Below, in pieces: positions 22,739 through 33,701 of a DNA stretch of 64,000 bases. The stretch is from positions 3,596,001 through 3,660,000 of the forward strand of contig OX419760.1 in assembly GCA_948567375.1 (NCBI GenBank), written 5' to 3'. Position 1 is the first letter of the stretch, and the number at the start of each line of letters is the position of its first letter. Under the pieces are notes generated by a model, which saw only the letters and a list, made by a program, of their open reading frames with translations, was not told where the DNA came from and made no database searches. The stretch comes from Lunularia cruciata. Its lineage: Eukaryota > Streptophyta > Marchantiopsida > Lunulariales > Lunulariaceae. The translations under genes were made by a program, and so were the position numbers.

Positions 22739-23170
22739 GTCACCACATTTGTGGTGTTGAAGCTAGATTGCTAGAATGTTGTGTAATAATCCTGTTGATA
22801 ATCAAGTATTTTTGTAATTATTTATGGACTTGTGGTTGATTGTACAATTTCATGTTCGGGATATTGATTACCTGTCATTTGTACCATCCAATGTATCTAC
22901 ACTATCATTAGGCCGAGAGACCTAGATTGATAGTAGAGGTATATTCTAGAAGTGCAACTCTATAGAGTTCATTTTTCTAATGTTGAGTTTCAAGTTCCTT
23001 GCTATGGTGGAAAGAAGCAAGCGAGCATCACTTGGAGTCTCTTAGCGAGAGTGGATATGGCTTGACTATGCCGGTGTCCAATTGTTGGTATAATGATTGA
23101 GTGAATTATCAAATAATAATCTATTTAAATGTGATTCGAGTTGATGAAAATTTAATTACATCATAGAAGT
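22739..23170 (+). repeat. Strongly diverged LTR B remnant
   Basis: It starts TGTCACCACATTTG and matches the LTR B core through phrases such as GTTCGGGATATTGATTAC, CTAATGTTGAGTTTCAAGTT, GGCTATGGTGG-like GCTATGGTGGAAAG, and GAGTGGATATGGCTTGA. It lacks the first 105 bp of the full LTR B (compare 39626-40295). It is AT-shifted and old. Confidence 0.65.
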
Positions 23171-25164
23171 GAACTATATGGAGTTACATTTTGGTAAGAA
23201 TTGTACATGTACATTAGCAAGACACCAGTAATGAGATAGATTTCTATTTGCTAAATTTGATAGATTTCTATCCGCTAAATTTATATGATGTGATTTTATG
23301 AGTCAAAGTTTAAATAAAAAATGTATAGCTTTAAAGTAAATATACATTTAAAAGTGGAAATTTTTTAAAAACCATATAATACTTTAAATAATCAAACCAT
23401 GCTTAACTTATGAAATGTTAAATATAATTGACTAGAGGAAAGTAGAAGAATGAGTATATAAAAATCAATCACTTCTTCAAAAAATAATATCAAAAATATA
23501 TTTATATTTATTTAAAAAAATAAATATTAAAATAAAACCATAAAATAAAATAATTTTAATATTGTACAAATATATGCCCAAGAGTCCATTACTTGGCTTT
23601 CTACATAATTTATATGTAGTTTTTCTGCAAAATATGATATATCTATGAAATCTAAGAAAAAGAAATTTACAAAAATATGAGTAAGGTAAATTTTATAATA
23701 CAATGTATAAAATGTAATGTGCAATGTTTATCTCAATCAGTCTTGTTTATAATGCAATCATAATTGAACTTTTCTTTGATTTGCCAAGCATACATGAGGG
23801 TGATAGATAGATGAAGGTTTCAATTAGAGATCATTGAAATACAAATTTAATTCTCAATAAAGTTAAATAATAACTCCAAAAACCAGAGAAGATTTAAATT
23901 TTATTGATACTTAAGAAGCCTACTTATAAATAACTTTTTGAATTTCAAAGTTTCAAAAAATCAATAATACTTATATATTTTTCTTAAGCTAAATTTTTCT
24001 TAAGCTGGATTGTGTTTTGAAAGAACATTCTATAGTTCAATACTTGCTGAAATACAAAGATCACAAATTACTTGAAAAGTCAATTAGAGACATTTGAAGT
24101 CTATGACAAAATATAATTTAGGTTATTTGAAATAAAAATGAGATCAAAAATATAAAATTTTAAATGTGGTTAAACTAATATAATTTTTTCTAATGATCTA
24201 AGCTACCTACTTGAATAATAGAAAATTATTATAAATTTATATGTTTGATATGATATATTTAAAAATTATTATATTTATTTGATAGATTGTGCAACAATTT
24301 ATCACTATTATGACTTAAAAAAAATATTTAGTATTCAATCTAAGTAATAATGTAATAATAAAAATTTAATTGATATATTGAATAATAATATTTTATTAAG
24401 TAAATTTGAGAATATTAACTCATATTTATGTATTTTATCCAATGTTTTGATAAAAACCATCTTTATTAGAGTCTCTTTCTTTATTCCTAAAGAAATATGG
24501 AGTTCTTAATTAATTTCAAAAAAATAATCTTAGTAATGAAGTTAGAATTTGGAACATAACCTATCAAATCTTGTTACTTAAAAGAAATATTGAATCCATG
24601 AGTAATTTCAAAGATTAATCTTGTCAAACTTATGAAGAAAAAATGCATTATATTAACTCATAATTGAATAACAACCTATATTCTATTCCATAATCACTGA
24701 TGTTCTTATATCAATAATTACCTATTTTCAATCAATGAACTAACCAACCATCTTATATAGCTCAAAATAGATATAGTATTATTAATACTTATCATTTTAA
24801 AGCACTCCATAAGAGTAACCATAAATATGTGAATGGATACCAACAAAATTATTTATTTAAATTGAAGATTTTTTCTTTCTTGACATGTCTATATGAGACA
24901 GTTCTGAACTGAGGATACTAGATTATCCATATAGTTGTGATTTATCCAAAGGATAAACAATTGTTTCATTAAGAAACTAAAATTGATTATTTTGTTTAGA
25001 AACTAAAATTGATTGTTTTGTTTAGAAACTAAAATTGAACTTGAAAGTAGATTTTAATTTGTATTCATCTGGATCTACCAAAGAATGAAGGATCACTTGA
25101 ATTCTTGCATGTTTTTAATTTTCAAATTCAATCTTTCAAAGAGGTGATCTCCATAAGATAAGAA
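23171..25164. other. AT-rich desert
   Basis: Very AT-rich DNA without credible coding frames. It contains a 2x short repeat (TAGATTTCTATNNGCTAAAT, 23238-23282) and a 3x repeat at 24968-25040. It probably holds transposon sequence too decayed to recognise. Confidence 0.5.
24968..25040. repeat. Short tandem repeat, ~25-bp unit x3
   Basis: Three near-identical copies of a unit containing AGAAACTAAAATTGATT followed by TTTTGTTT. Confidence 0.7.
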
Positions 25165-25620
25165 GAAGGTGATCCTTGAATAATAAGGAAAAGGATGAGA
25201 AGACCCGTCAAGGTATACAAAGATAAAATCTAGACAATAAATGCGGCTAAATCCAATAGTATCAAAATAAGAGACTTGTCTTATTACACCTAAGATGTCA
25301 AAAGCTATGTAAGTCTTTTGATTTATACACACAATTGAACCATCTAAAGAAGCATCAACTAATATGTTTGCTTTCCTATGGATTACTCCAACAAAACTCT
25401 ATACAACAATGAACACGCAATGTCTTATCCGATAGTAAAATACAGAATAAGGGAAGTAAGAGTGGTAGCTTGTAGTTTAGTATGGTAGGCTCTAATACAT
25501 ATATTGACAACCATGTCAAACACCATATCCTTTGTTCCATATAACTAGAGGAACACAAAGCTTACCTTGTTGGATGGTACTGAAGATCTTAACTACTATT
25601 GCTTTGCTTGCCACCCATCC
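25165..25620 (-). mobile_element. R2-like 3' fragment, strongly decayed
   Basis: On the minus strand the segment aligns with the C-terminal part and 3' UTR of the R2-like family, from the HP.GW region (near 25620) to GGTCTTCTCATCCTT and AAGGATCACCTT (about 25165). Nearly every CpG and many CNG sites are changed, and the sequence is AT-shifted. It is 5'-truncated. Confidence 0.65.
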
Positions 25621-26471
25621 ATAAATATGTGTATACAAAATACAATGTAGAACCTTATTTGCATTGTAGATTTGGATATGTGGAGAATAATGTATCACTT
25701 TTTCTTTTTTTCCCACTTTATCTCATTTCTAGTAGTTTAGTAGTGTTTTAGAAAATAGATTAAATTTTAGGACAGTATTAAGTAGGATCAATCAATTAGT
25801 TTCTGCTTCATCCTAAACAAAATCTAAACCTAGCTTGACAAACCTCTTGCCAATCATAGGTTTATGGAATGAAGCCTTGAATTCTACTACAGAGACCAAA
25901 CAACATGGATTTTGTATTATATCCAATCCATGATGAACTAATCCATGCAATGTAGACTACAATACAAGATGAATCAAAATGACATAAATTTTTTGTGAAA
26001 GTCCTTTGTATGAGCTATGGAGCGACAAGCATACCAACATTCTATGGGATTCTTCTACCAATTCAAAATCCACACCTTGCAACTTGTGGTGTACTGCCAA
26101 AGAACCATTTGTTACAATTTTGCAAGAGGTTTGCGTGTGTATTGTTTGACCATGATCCTTCACTAACTGTTGCAACAACTAAGGAGCAACCAAGAAAAGG
26201 GATCTATAAAAAGGTGACCCCACTCCATGAGGAGTTACTTTTTACTTACATCATTTTTCATTTCTTGCATTGGAAACTCTTGAACTATTGTCCAAGATCT
26301 ATTATAGAGTAAAGTGAAGCGCAAACTCAAGTGCAAAGTGCAAAAGTGTAAGAGTGCTAGGGGGTAATACAAGAGAATGTAGAATTGAATACTTGTAGGA
26401 TGGTGAAACGGGCAATGGTGGTCAATATAGAGGCAAAACCACACAAGGAAAACAAAATTGTTTGCAAATCT
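25621..26471. other. No gene recognised
   Basis: Contains an open frame of 105 codons (25995-26312, plus) with no recognisable domain, and a short poorly ordered repeat of CAAAGTGCAAAAGTG type near 26318-26350. Confidence 0.4.
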
Positions 26472-26821
26472 TGTCACGCCATTTGTAGTGTCGCATCTAG
26501 ATTGCTCGAACATGGGAGTTGCAGTGATAGTAGTTAAAGGTATTTTAGTAGTTTCCCATAGACTACTTTTTGACGATCAGATTTTATGTTTGGGGTATTG
26601 ACTCCATGGTGGGGCCCATTGTCACTTTACACCGTTTGTACCTTCAAATATGCCATCAGTAGGACCGTTAAGGTTTTTAGACCTAACTCGAGTCTAGGGG
26701 CATATTTTTGAAGTGCAACTCCAAAGAGCTCACTTCTCTGATGTTGAGCCTTTGAGTTCCTGGCTATGGTGGACAGAAGCCGGCGAGCGTCACCTGGATT
26801 CTCTTAGCTAGAGTGGGTATG
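26472..26821 (+). repeat. LTR B fragment (core, 5' part)
   Basis: It starts TGTCACGCCATTTGTAGTG and is close to the LTR B core at 39732 onwards (CATAGACTACTTTTTGACG, TTATGTTTGGGGTATTGACT, AGCCGGCGAGCGTCACCTGG). It ends abruptly at CTAGAGTGGGTA where LTR C begins, so gypsy C probably inserted into it. Like the 22739 copy it lacks the leading 105-bp repeat. Confidence 0.8.
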
Positions 26822-26925
26822 TGTAAAAGACCGAAACCAAGGAGAGAAATAAGAGAATGGAAACTCACATTGGGACACTTGAATGAGTGAAAACTCCGAA
26901 TGCCTAGCATGAGCTTTGGCTTTGG

Positions 26926-26933
26926 TATTTATA
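26926..26933 (-). promoter_or_regulatory. TATA box of LTR C
   Basis: TATAAATA on the minus strand, directly downstream of the heat-shock-element cluster. Transcription would start about 30 bp further on, near 26900. Confidence 0.6.
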
Positions 26934-26952
26934 GGTAGCATACAAGACCCTT

Positions 26953-27168
26953 GAAACTTCTCAGAAGCTTCCTTGAGCCGCTTTCTTGGAGTGCAAGCCA
27001 AGTTAACCAAGAAGCTTCTCAAGAAGCTTCTTTCTAGAAGCCGCCTACTTGGCGTGCAAGCTAAGCTAGTTAGAAGCTTCTAGAAGCTTCCTTCTAGAAG
27101 CTACCTCCTTAGGGCGCAAGTTAACTAGTTGGGAAGCTTCCCAAGAAGCTTCTTAGATGCTTCTAGAG
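26953..27168 (-). promoter_or_regulatory. Cluster of heat-shock elements in the LTR C promoter
   Basis: Repeated GAAnnTTC modules: GAAGCTTCTAGAAGCTTC (27073-27090) is a perfect run of four alternating units. Others are at 26953-26971, 27011-27040, 27092-27099, 27133-27140 and 27145-27152. The last module upstream ends about 20 bp from the TATA box at 26933-26926 (minus strand). This is the spacing and form bound by plant heat-shock transcription factors. That the LTR is heat-responsive is inference. Confidence 0.65.
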
Positions 27169-27243
27169 TATTCTAGGCTATTTTGTCTTATTATCTACTT
27201 CGTAAGCCTGACTAACTTTGTCGCTAAACTCCACATTGTTACA

Positions 27244-30200
27244 TATTCCACCGCCGCTAGTTGGTGACCTCCTCGTCGCCAGTGAAGCTTCAAATTCCTT
27301 GATGTCCGTCTGTGCATTTTGGAGGTGGGAAAGAGGTTCCCATGTGGGATCATGAAGGGGATACCCTTTCCAAAGGACCTTGTACTCCATATGTTGGCAA
27401 AGGCCTCGTTGAATATGGTGATGCGCAAGGATACAATCAACTTCGTACTCCTCATGATCATTGATAGGGACACGAAGAGGAGGAGGTTGGATTTGAGAGG
27501 AAAAGGAAGAGGGGTTAGGAACAAAGGGTTTCAACTTGGAAACATGAAAGACAAGATGGATACGCATGTGACAAGGCAAGGCAAGTCAATAAGCAACAGG
27601 AGAGACAATGTGGGTGATATCAAAGGGTCCTATCCAATTAAGGGCAAGTTTACGAACTTGGGTATCAAGTGGGAGAGGGAGGTTACTAGAGGATAACATG
27701 ACTTTATCACCAACTTCAAAGGTGAGATCACGACGATGGTGGTCCGCATATTGTTTTTGGCAATTCTGAGCAACAAGGAGGTGAGACTTGGCTTGTTGGA
27801 GAGATTGGGATATAGTGGTCAAGAATGTGGAAGTATGAGGAACCTAAGAGGGAGGGGGAGCAAGAAGAGAATCTAGAACAAGTGGATCTTGGCCAAAATT
27901 GAAAAAGAAGGAAGAAAATCAGGTGCTTGCCTGTTTGGAATTGTTGTAGGCAAATTCTGCAGCTGCAAGACATTCATCCCAGTTGGTATGGTGGACATTG
28001 ACAAAGGCCTGCAACATATCCTCCAATGTATGATTTGCACGTTTGGTTTGTCCATCAGTTTGAGGATGATAGGCCGTGGACAAAGCAAGCTTGGTGTCGA
28101 GTATCTGGAAGAGTGCTTGCCAAAACTTCCCTGTAAATCAAGGATCACAGTCGGAGATGAGTACATGTGGCATCCCATGATGCTTGAAGACATTGTCAAA
28201 GTAGATTTGCGTTGAGGTTGGAGCATCCACGGTATCACAGGTTGGTGCCAAGTGGATTTGCTTACTAAGCTTATCCACAAACACCACGATTGCGGTGTGT
28301 CCTTGTTTTGTCTTTGGCAAGGATGTGTTGAGATCCAAGCTCACATGCTCTTAGCAAGCGGATGGAATAGCAAGTGGTTGAAGGAGTCCACTCGGCTTCT
28401 GGTTGCTGGCCTTGTTACGTTGGCAACTCTCACATGATCGGACAAAGTCTCAAACATCTCGTGTCATGTTGGGCCACCATCATTGGCATTAGAGGGTGCC
28501 CAAGGTCTTGTCCACTCCCATGTGACCAACTATTGGTAAATCATGGGCTTCTTGAAGGCACATAAGTCAAAGATCACCTTTGGCTAGAACATAGATCTGG
28601 TCTGCATGGAATAAAAGGCCTTCCTTGAAGGAGAAGGTGTTGTATTCTTGTCGTATGCTATCAGACGACCGTGTACCATTTGGAAGAAGGGACCTTGTTG
28701 TAGAGCTGATTGAAACTCATTATGGACCTTAGGGTCAATGTACACCATTGTAATTGCCGTCGTGATGAGAGGAAGAGCCTTCAAATCAGGTCATCGTGAT
28801 AGAGCATCAAAGATGACATGGAACTGACCTAGTTTGTACTCAAGTTTGATGCCAATCAATTGGAGTTGCTCTTCCCATCGATGATGCCAACTCTTCATGT
28901 GCTCCAAGTGTAAGGTCTGCAACAATGGCTTGTGATCAGTTTGCATGATCATTTGTTTCCCCAAGAGGTAATACCTCCATACCTTGGTGGCATATACCAT
29001 TGCAAGTTGTTCCTGATCTTGAGCAGAGTAATTTCTTTAAGCTGTATTTAGTTGACGAGACACAAAGGCAATAAGATGTAGTCCATTTGGAAATTCTTGT
29101 TGCAACATAGCTCCAATTGCAAAGTTAGAAGCATCAAAATAAACCACACAAGGTAGTTGAGGATCATATAGTTGAAGAATGGGTCTTGAAGACACCATAT
29201 GCTTTAACTTCTAGAATGCTTCTTCATGCTTGGTGGTCCACTAGAAGCTTGAGTTCTTTCCCAAGAGGTCAGTCAATGGTGCAGCCATGTGAGCATAATA
29301 GTGGATGAACCATTGGTAAAAACTGGCCAATCCATTGAATGCTCGTACTTTTGTAGCATCATTTGGGGTAGGCCAATCAGTAATGGCCTTGATCTTCTCT
29401 TCTTCCATCTTGATCCCCTCTGATGAGATCTTATGACCCAAGAAGGTAACCTCCTTTTGCCAAAAAGCACACTTTGACTTCTTGTAGTAAAATTTCCATT
29501 GTCATAGTTGTCTTAGGACTTCTTGCACATGATTCATGTGTTCTGCCTCTGTCCTGCTATAGATAAGGATATCATCTAAGAACACCACCATGGACCGATC
29601 CAATAGTCCCCCCAACACCCGATGCATCTAATCCATGAAGATTGTTGGAACATTAGTGAGTTTGAAAGGTAGAACTCTCCACTTGAAATGTCTATTCCTT
29701 GTGCGAAAGGCAGTCTTTTGCACGTCCTCTCCTTCAATAGGAATTTGCCAATAGCCGCTATGAAGATCCAGCTTGGAAAAGTAGCATGCTCCACTAAGTT
29801 GATCAAGCAGGTCATCAATTCGAGGCAAGGGATATGCATTCTTCACGGTTTGCTTATTGAGTCCACGGTAATCAATACAAAAACAAAGTCCTCTATCCTT
29901 CTTTGGAACAAATAGTACTGGTGCTCCCCAAGGAGAGGTACTATGTCGTATGAAATTCTTCTCCAACAACTTTGTAAGTGTTGTTTGTAACTCCTCCAAC
30001 TCCTTTGGTGAGAGCTGATAGACTGGCAATAGTGGTACTCCTTGGCAATAACTCAATCTTGAAGGGTATACCTCGATCGGAGGGTAATCCCTTTGGCAAA
30101 TCATCCGGAAACACATCTGCAAACTCCTGAACTATTCAATCAACCATTGCTTGATGAGGCTCTTGGCCCTCCTCAGATTGTTCTTGTGCAATCGGCTTGA

Positions 30201-30265
30201 CCCACACCGCGAATACAGACTTATCTTCCTCCAAAGCTTGCTCTGTGGCTACTTCATTAACAAAT
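27244..30265 (-). pseudogene. Gypsy C (chromovirus) pol remnant: RT, RNase H, integrase, chromodomain
   Basis: Minus strand, 3' two-thirds of a Ty3/gypsy polyprotein. In order: reverse transcriptase (about 30110-29400) with [34 protein letters not shown] and the active-site block VVFLDDILIYS (about 29590); RNase H (about 29240-28790) with VYFDAS and TDHKPL; a spacer; integrase (about 28560-27700) with FVDKLSKQIH, but no intact catalytic set; an SH3-like tail (GDKVMLSS, about 27700); and a chromodomain (about 27440-27290) with YKVLWKGYPLHDPTWEP. The region before RT (gag and protease) is missing: LTR A abuts at 30266. Many frameshifts and stops make it inactive. RT and RNase H would copy element RNA; the chromodomain would guide integration to heterochromatin. 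A GGCGGTGGAA tract next to 27243 may be the polypurine tract. Confidence 0.88.
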
Positions 30266-31002
30266 TGTAATACCAAGGGTTAGCCATATGATCTAGATGT
30301 GAAATTCGGTTTGGTAACTTCAAGAATGATGTTATACATGATGGTCAAAATAGATCAGATAGAAGTATCACCAAAAGAGTACTTCTACTAATAGGGCGGA
30401 AACCAAAATAGACTTGAGAACCTTAGAACCAATAGCTAGACATATGATTTAAAGGTGAGAATTGGTTTGGTAACATCTGGAAGGATGTTACACATGATGG
30501 ACTAAACAGATCAGAAAGAGGTATCACCAAAAGGGGACTGCTACTAATAGAGTAGGAACCGAAATATGCCTGAAATCTTTGAAGGCAATTTTGGAGGCCT
30601 AAACGGATGAATTAGACCTCAAAAATATGCAGAATCTCCCCCCCCCAATGGAGGATAGGTTGGCTTTCCTCCCCCTTGCTTTGTCTCGTTGAGAGCTTTC
30701 CAACGGTACCTTACTCACATGATTATGAGATTCTTACAGGAAGATTCCCTAAAATATTCCCTCCGGTCAAAGCTTGTTTGACCAACCAGATAGGACCTAG
30801 ACCAGACAGGTCACCCATCCAAGTAAGTAATCCAAGGGTGGAGCTTGCTGACATGTCACCTATCTGTGTCCCTAATCCTATGGTGGAGCTTCCTTGGAGG
30901 AGATCCTCTTTGTCTATATAATAAAGAGAAGGTGCTCCCTTGGGGCATCGAATGTTTGAGTGTGCAATCTGTGTTTTCTTCTCTTGTCCTTGGAGTATTA
31001 CA
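30266..31002 (+). repeat. LTR A, second copy
   Basis: It starts TGTAATACCAAGGG and ends GGAGTATTACA, with the same duplicated ~150-bp U3 units and TATATAATAAAGAG promoter as the other two copies. It separates the broken gypsy C (left) from gypsy B (right). No matching target duplication is visible (CAAAT before, CTTAA after), so it is either the 5' LTR of something rearranged or a recombined solo LTR. A primer-binding-like TGGTGGCAGAG lies 38 bp downstream, too far for a normal LTR and primer site. Confidence 0.8.
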
Positions 31003-32948
31003 CTTAAGACGTAGATACAAACTTCTCCTGTGTCAAATGCCAAATGGTGGCAGAGTCATTCTCAGGTTGCTTTATGAGATGGAGGGTTTTCATTTAATTT
31101 TTTTATGATTGGACCCCCTCTATTCTCTACTTCCTATTTGTGCACCATGTTTGTGTGAGGTACCTTGACTTTTGAGCATTGGTGCTTTGGTGTGCTCTTG
31201 GTAGTGAGGCTAGAGTGATGATTAGTCAGACTACTTTTGTTTCTCTCCGTGAGGCAGGAAGTGATGACATGCAAACTATGAGAGTGTGTGCTATGATGGC
31301 AAGTAATAGGTTGCCTTTCCCTTAGTGTAGTTATGTCAGTTAGAGTTACATTAGTGGATGGTGTTTTGTGGGTATTGGCAGTTGGTGGTGCTCAGTTGGT
31401 GTTGGCACTTGGTGGAGTACTTGCGGTTGCAATTTGCGGTTGTAGTTGTAGTTATTTTATCACGACGGAGTTCTTTGGAGATTCTAAAAGCGTTAGCCTT
31501 GTAGTACACAATGGGTTTACTCAGAGTGGCACTCGGTATCAGCTTGTATCTGAGGTCTCAATAAGAGAGAATATTGACTATGAGTTGGAGTTTGACACAG
31601 AAGCTAATTCAGTTGAGAGTGCACTTGGCGTGTTTGCACCATTGTTGTGGGACATGGATGAAATTTATGAAACCTCCAAAGGCCCTAGGTGTTACTCTGG
31701 TATGGTGGGTACCATTGAGTTGGATGACTTCATCCAAGAGTTTGATAGTTGGTGTGATTTGTAGTAGATGCAGAACCTAACTTTATTTACACCCTTCATG
31801 GCATGGAAATGGTTGTTTTAGTATTTGGAGGGTATTCCGCCGATGGATGTTATGGAGATAATATTGGTCTCCAAACTATTTCTCTATCACTTCAGGCTCG
31901 GTTGCCAAGAGTAGATTGGTAGTGCCCACAAGTTGAAGCTTGAGTAGCATTGGTGGAACTAGTGGAGGTGCACTAGATGGAGATAGTGCTACTATGAGTG
32001 GAGGTACCGCTATATGAGGTGGTGTGGTATTGGGGTTTAACTCCATGGTAGAGTTCTTCCAGTGTATGAGGCAGAACTACTAAGGAGTGCGGATTGACAA
32101 GTTGAGAAGCTTGCAAGAATTCCAACATAAGGCTAGAGAGAGCTTACACAAGGCATACACTTACATGAGGCGGTTGATGAATTTCACTTAGGGAGTTACT
32201 AAGACCCAAGCAGTCCTATTTTGGTATGGGATACTTGATAGGGAGTTGCAACATAGAGTTCGTGATGCTACGTTGTTACAGGCTACTTTGCCTACTTTGG
32301 CAGTGGTCTTTGGTTTGGTTCAGCATATTGAGCTCAACATGGTGGAGGAGAGGGTGGTGACAGTTGGATTTGGTAGGGAGACCTCATCCACAACTGTTAC
32401 TTCTTCTAGAGTGCAATAGAGTGCAAACGCCTAGTTGGTTTTTGAGGACAAGGTGGACAACCTAGGTCCTATGGAGCGAGTGGAGGACCTACTATAGTTA
32501 GACCCTTGCCTTCATTTTTGGGTAAGTAGTAGCTAGTGAGTAGTGGTGTTGCTTGTTGAACTTGTGGTGGACCTCACCATAGGAGAGAATGTACTCATGG
32601 TAGCGGACCTGATGCCTCTGGTGCATCATAGCCAACACAGAAGCAGTGTGAGCATTGCCATAGATTTGGTCACACTAGTGACCGATGGTTTGACCTACAC
32701 CCAGAGTTACGGAGTGGTAGGGCTACTATGTAGGTAGTTGAGGAGCTCCAGTTCATGGAGGACCAGGTGGTAGAGGTGGTGGTAGAGGTGCGGTACTTGC
32801 CCTTACTTTTGATATAACTATGGCTACTCGGATTGAGTAGTTGGAGTAGAGATTGGCTAGTATGGCTATTGCTTAGAGGAGATCAGATTCGGGTGTTGAG
32901 GCTTCCACCTCATATGTTGGTGATAGAGATGCTTTGGACTTCATGTGC
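31003..32948 (+). pseudogene. Gypsy B gag region (degraded), with zinc knuckle
   Basis: A first open part at about 31333-31764 ends in a block GTIELDDFIQEFDSWCDL, like the N-terminal part of plant gypsy gag. A retrotransposon gag domain follows in broken frames at about 32040-32350 (FWYGILDRELQHRV). A CCHC zinc knuckle region lies at about 32555-32700, where CEHCHRFGHTSDR fits the C-x2-C-x4-H type and would bind element RNA. Several stops interrupt the frame. The reading frame continues on the far side of the LTR at 32949-33701: the last codons before it, ALDFMC, join with the GAAQVD codons after it, so both are one gag-pol gene split by an insertion. Confidence 0.75.
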
Positions 32949-33701
32949 TGTAATACCAAGAGCTAGCCATATGATCTAGATGTGAAATTTGGTTTGGTAC
33001 ATCTAGAATGATGTTTTACATGATGGTCAAAATAGATCAGATAGAAATATTACCAAAAAGGTACTTCTACTAATGGGGTAGAAAACCGAAATAGATTTGA
33101 AAACCTTAGAACCAATAGCTAGATATATGATTTGAAGGTGAGAATTGGGTTGGTAACATTTGGAAGGATGTTACACAGGATGGACTAAATAGATCAGAAA
33201 GAGGTATCACCAAAAGGGGACTTCTACTAATAGAGTTGGAACCAAAATATGCCTGAAATCTTTGAAGGCAATTTCGGAGGCCTAAACGGATGAATTAGGC
33301 CTCAGATATATGTATAGTCATTCCCAATGGAGGAAAGGCTGGCCTTCCCTCAACCCTGATTTATCTTGTTGAGAGCTTTCCAACAGTACCTCACCCACGT
33401 GATTTTGAGATTCCTATAGGAAGATTCCCTAAAAGATTCCCTTTGGTCAAAGCTTGTTTGACCAACCAGATAGGACCAGGACCGACATGTCACCCATCCA
33501 AGTAAGTAATCCAAGGGTGGAGCTTGCTAACATGTCACCTATCTATGTACCTAATCCTATGGTGGAGCTTCATTAGAGGAGATCTGCTTTGCCTATATAA
33601 TAAAGAGAAGGTGTTCCTTTGGGGCATCAGAGTTTGAGTGTGAAAGTGTGTGTTTCTCATGGTGTGTTTCTCTTCAGGTCTCCTATCCTCGGAATATTAC
33701 A
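32949..33701 (+). repeat. Solo LTR A inserted in gypsy B
   Basis: It starts TGTAATACC and ends GGAATATTACA (753 bp). It is flanked by TGTGC on the left and TGTGT on the right, a near-perfect 5-bp target duplication. Removing it and one duplicate copy restores an open frame in the host element. No internal gypsy sequence is attached, so this is a solo LTR left by LTR-LTR recombination. Confidence 0.85.

Larger units (their letters stand above)
26822..27243 (-). repeat. LTR C, 3' LTR of gypsy C
   Basis: On the minus strand it starts TGTAACAATGTGG and ends GTCTTTTACA, about 422 bp, with the short inverted ends TGTAA/TTACA. It follows the end of the gypsy C coding region (27244-30265). U3 contains three imperfect tandem units of about 60 bp (26986-27160), each carrying AAGCTTC/GAAGC heat-shock-like palindromes, followed by a TATA box (CTATAAATACC at 26934-26924) and a short R/U5. 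The 5' LTR of this element is not in the window. Confidence 0.8.

Noticed and set aside
26941-27180. HindIII-rich satellite or CRISPR-like array
   Set aside because: Units are imperfect, contain no unique spacers and lie inside the LTR C U3 next to a TATA box.
27319-28437. Plus-strand open frames over the gypsy C integrase
   Set aside because: They are antisense to clear integrase and chromodomain motifs on the minus strand.
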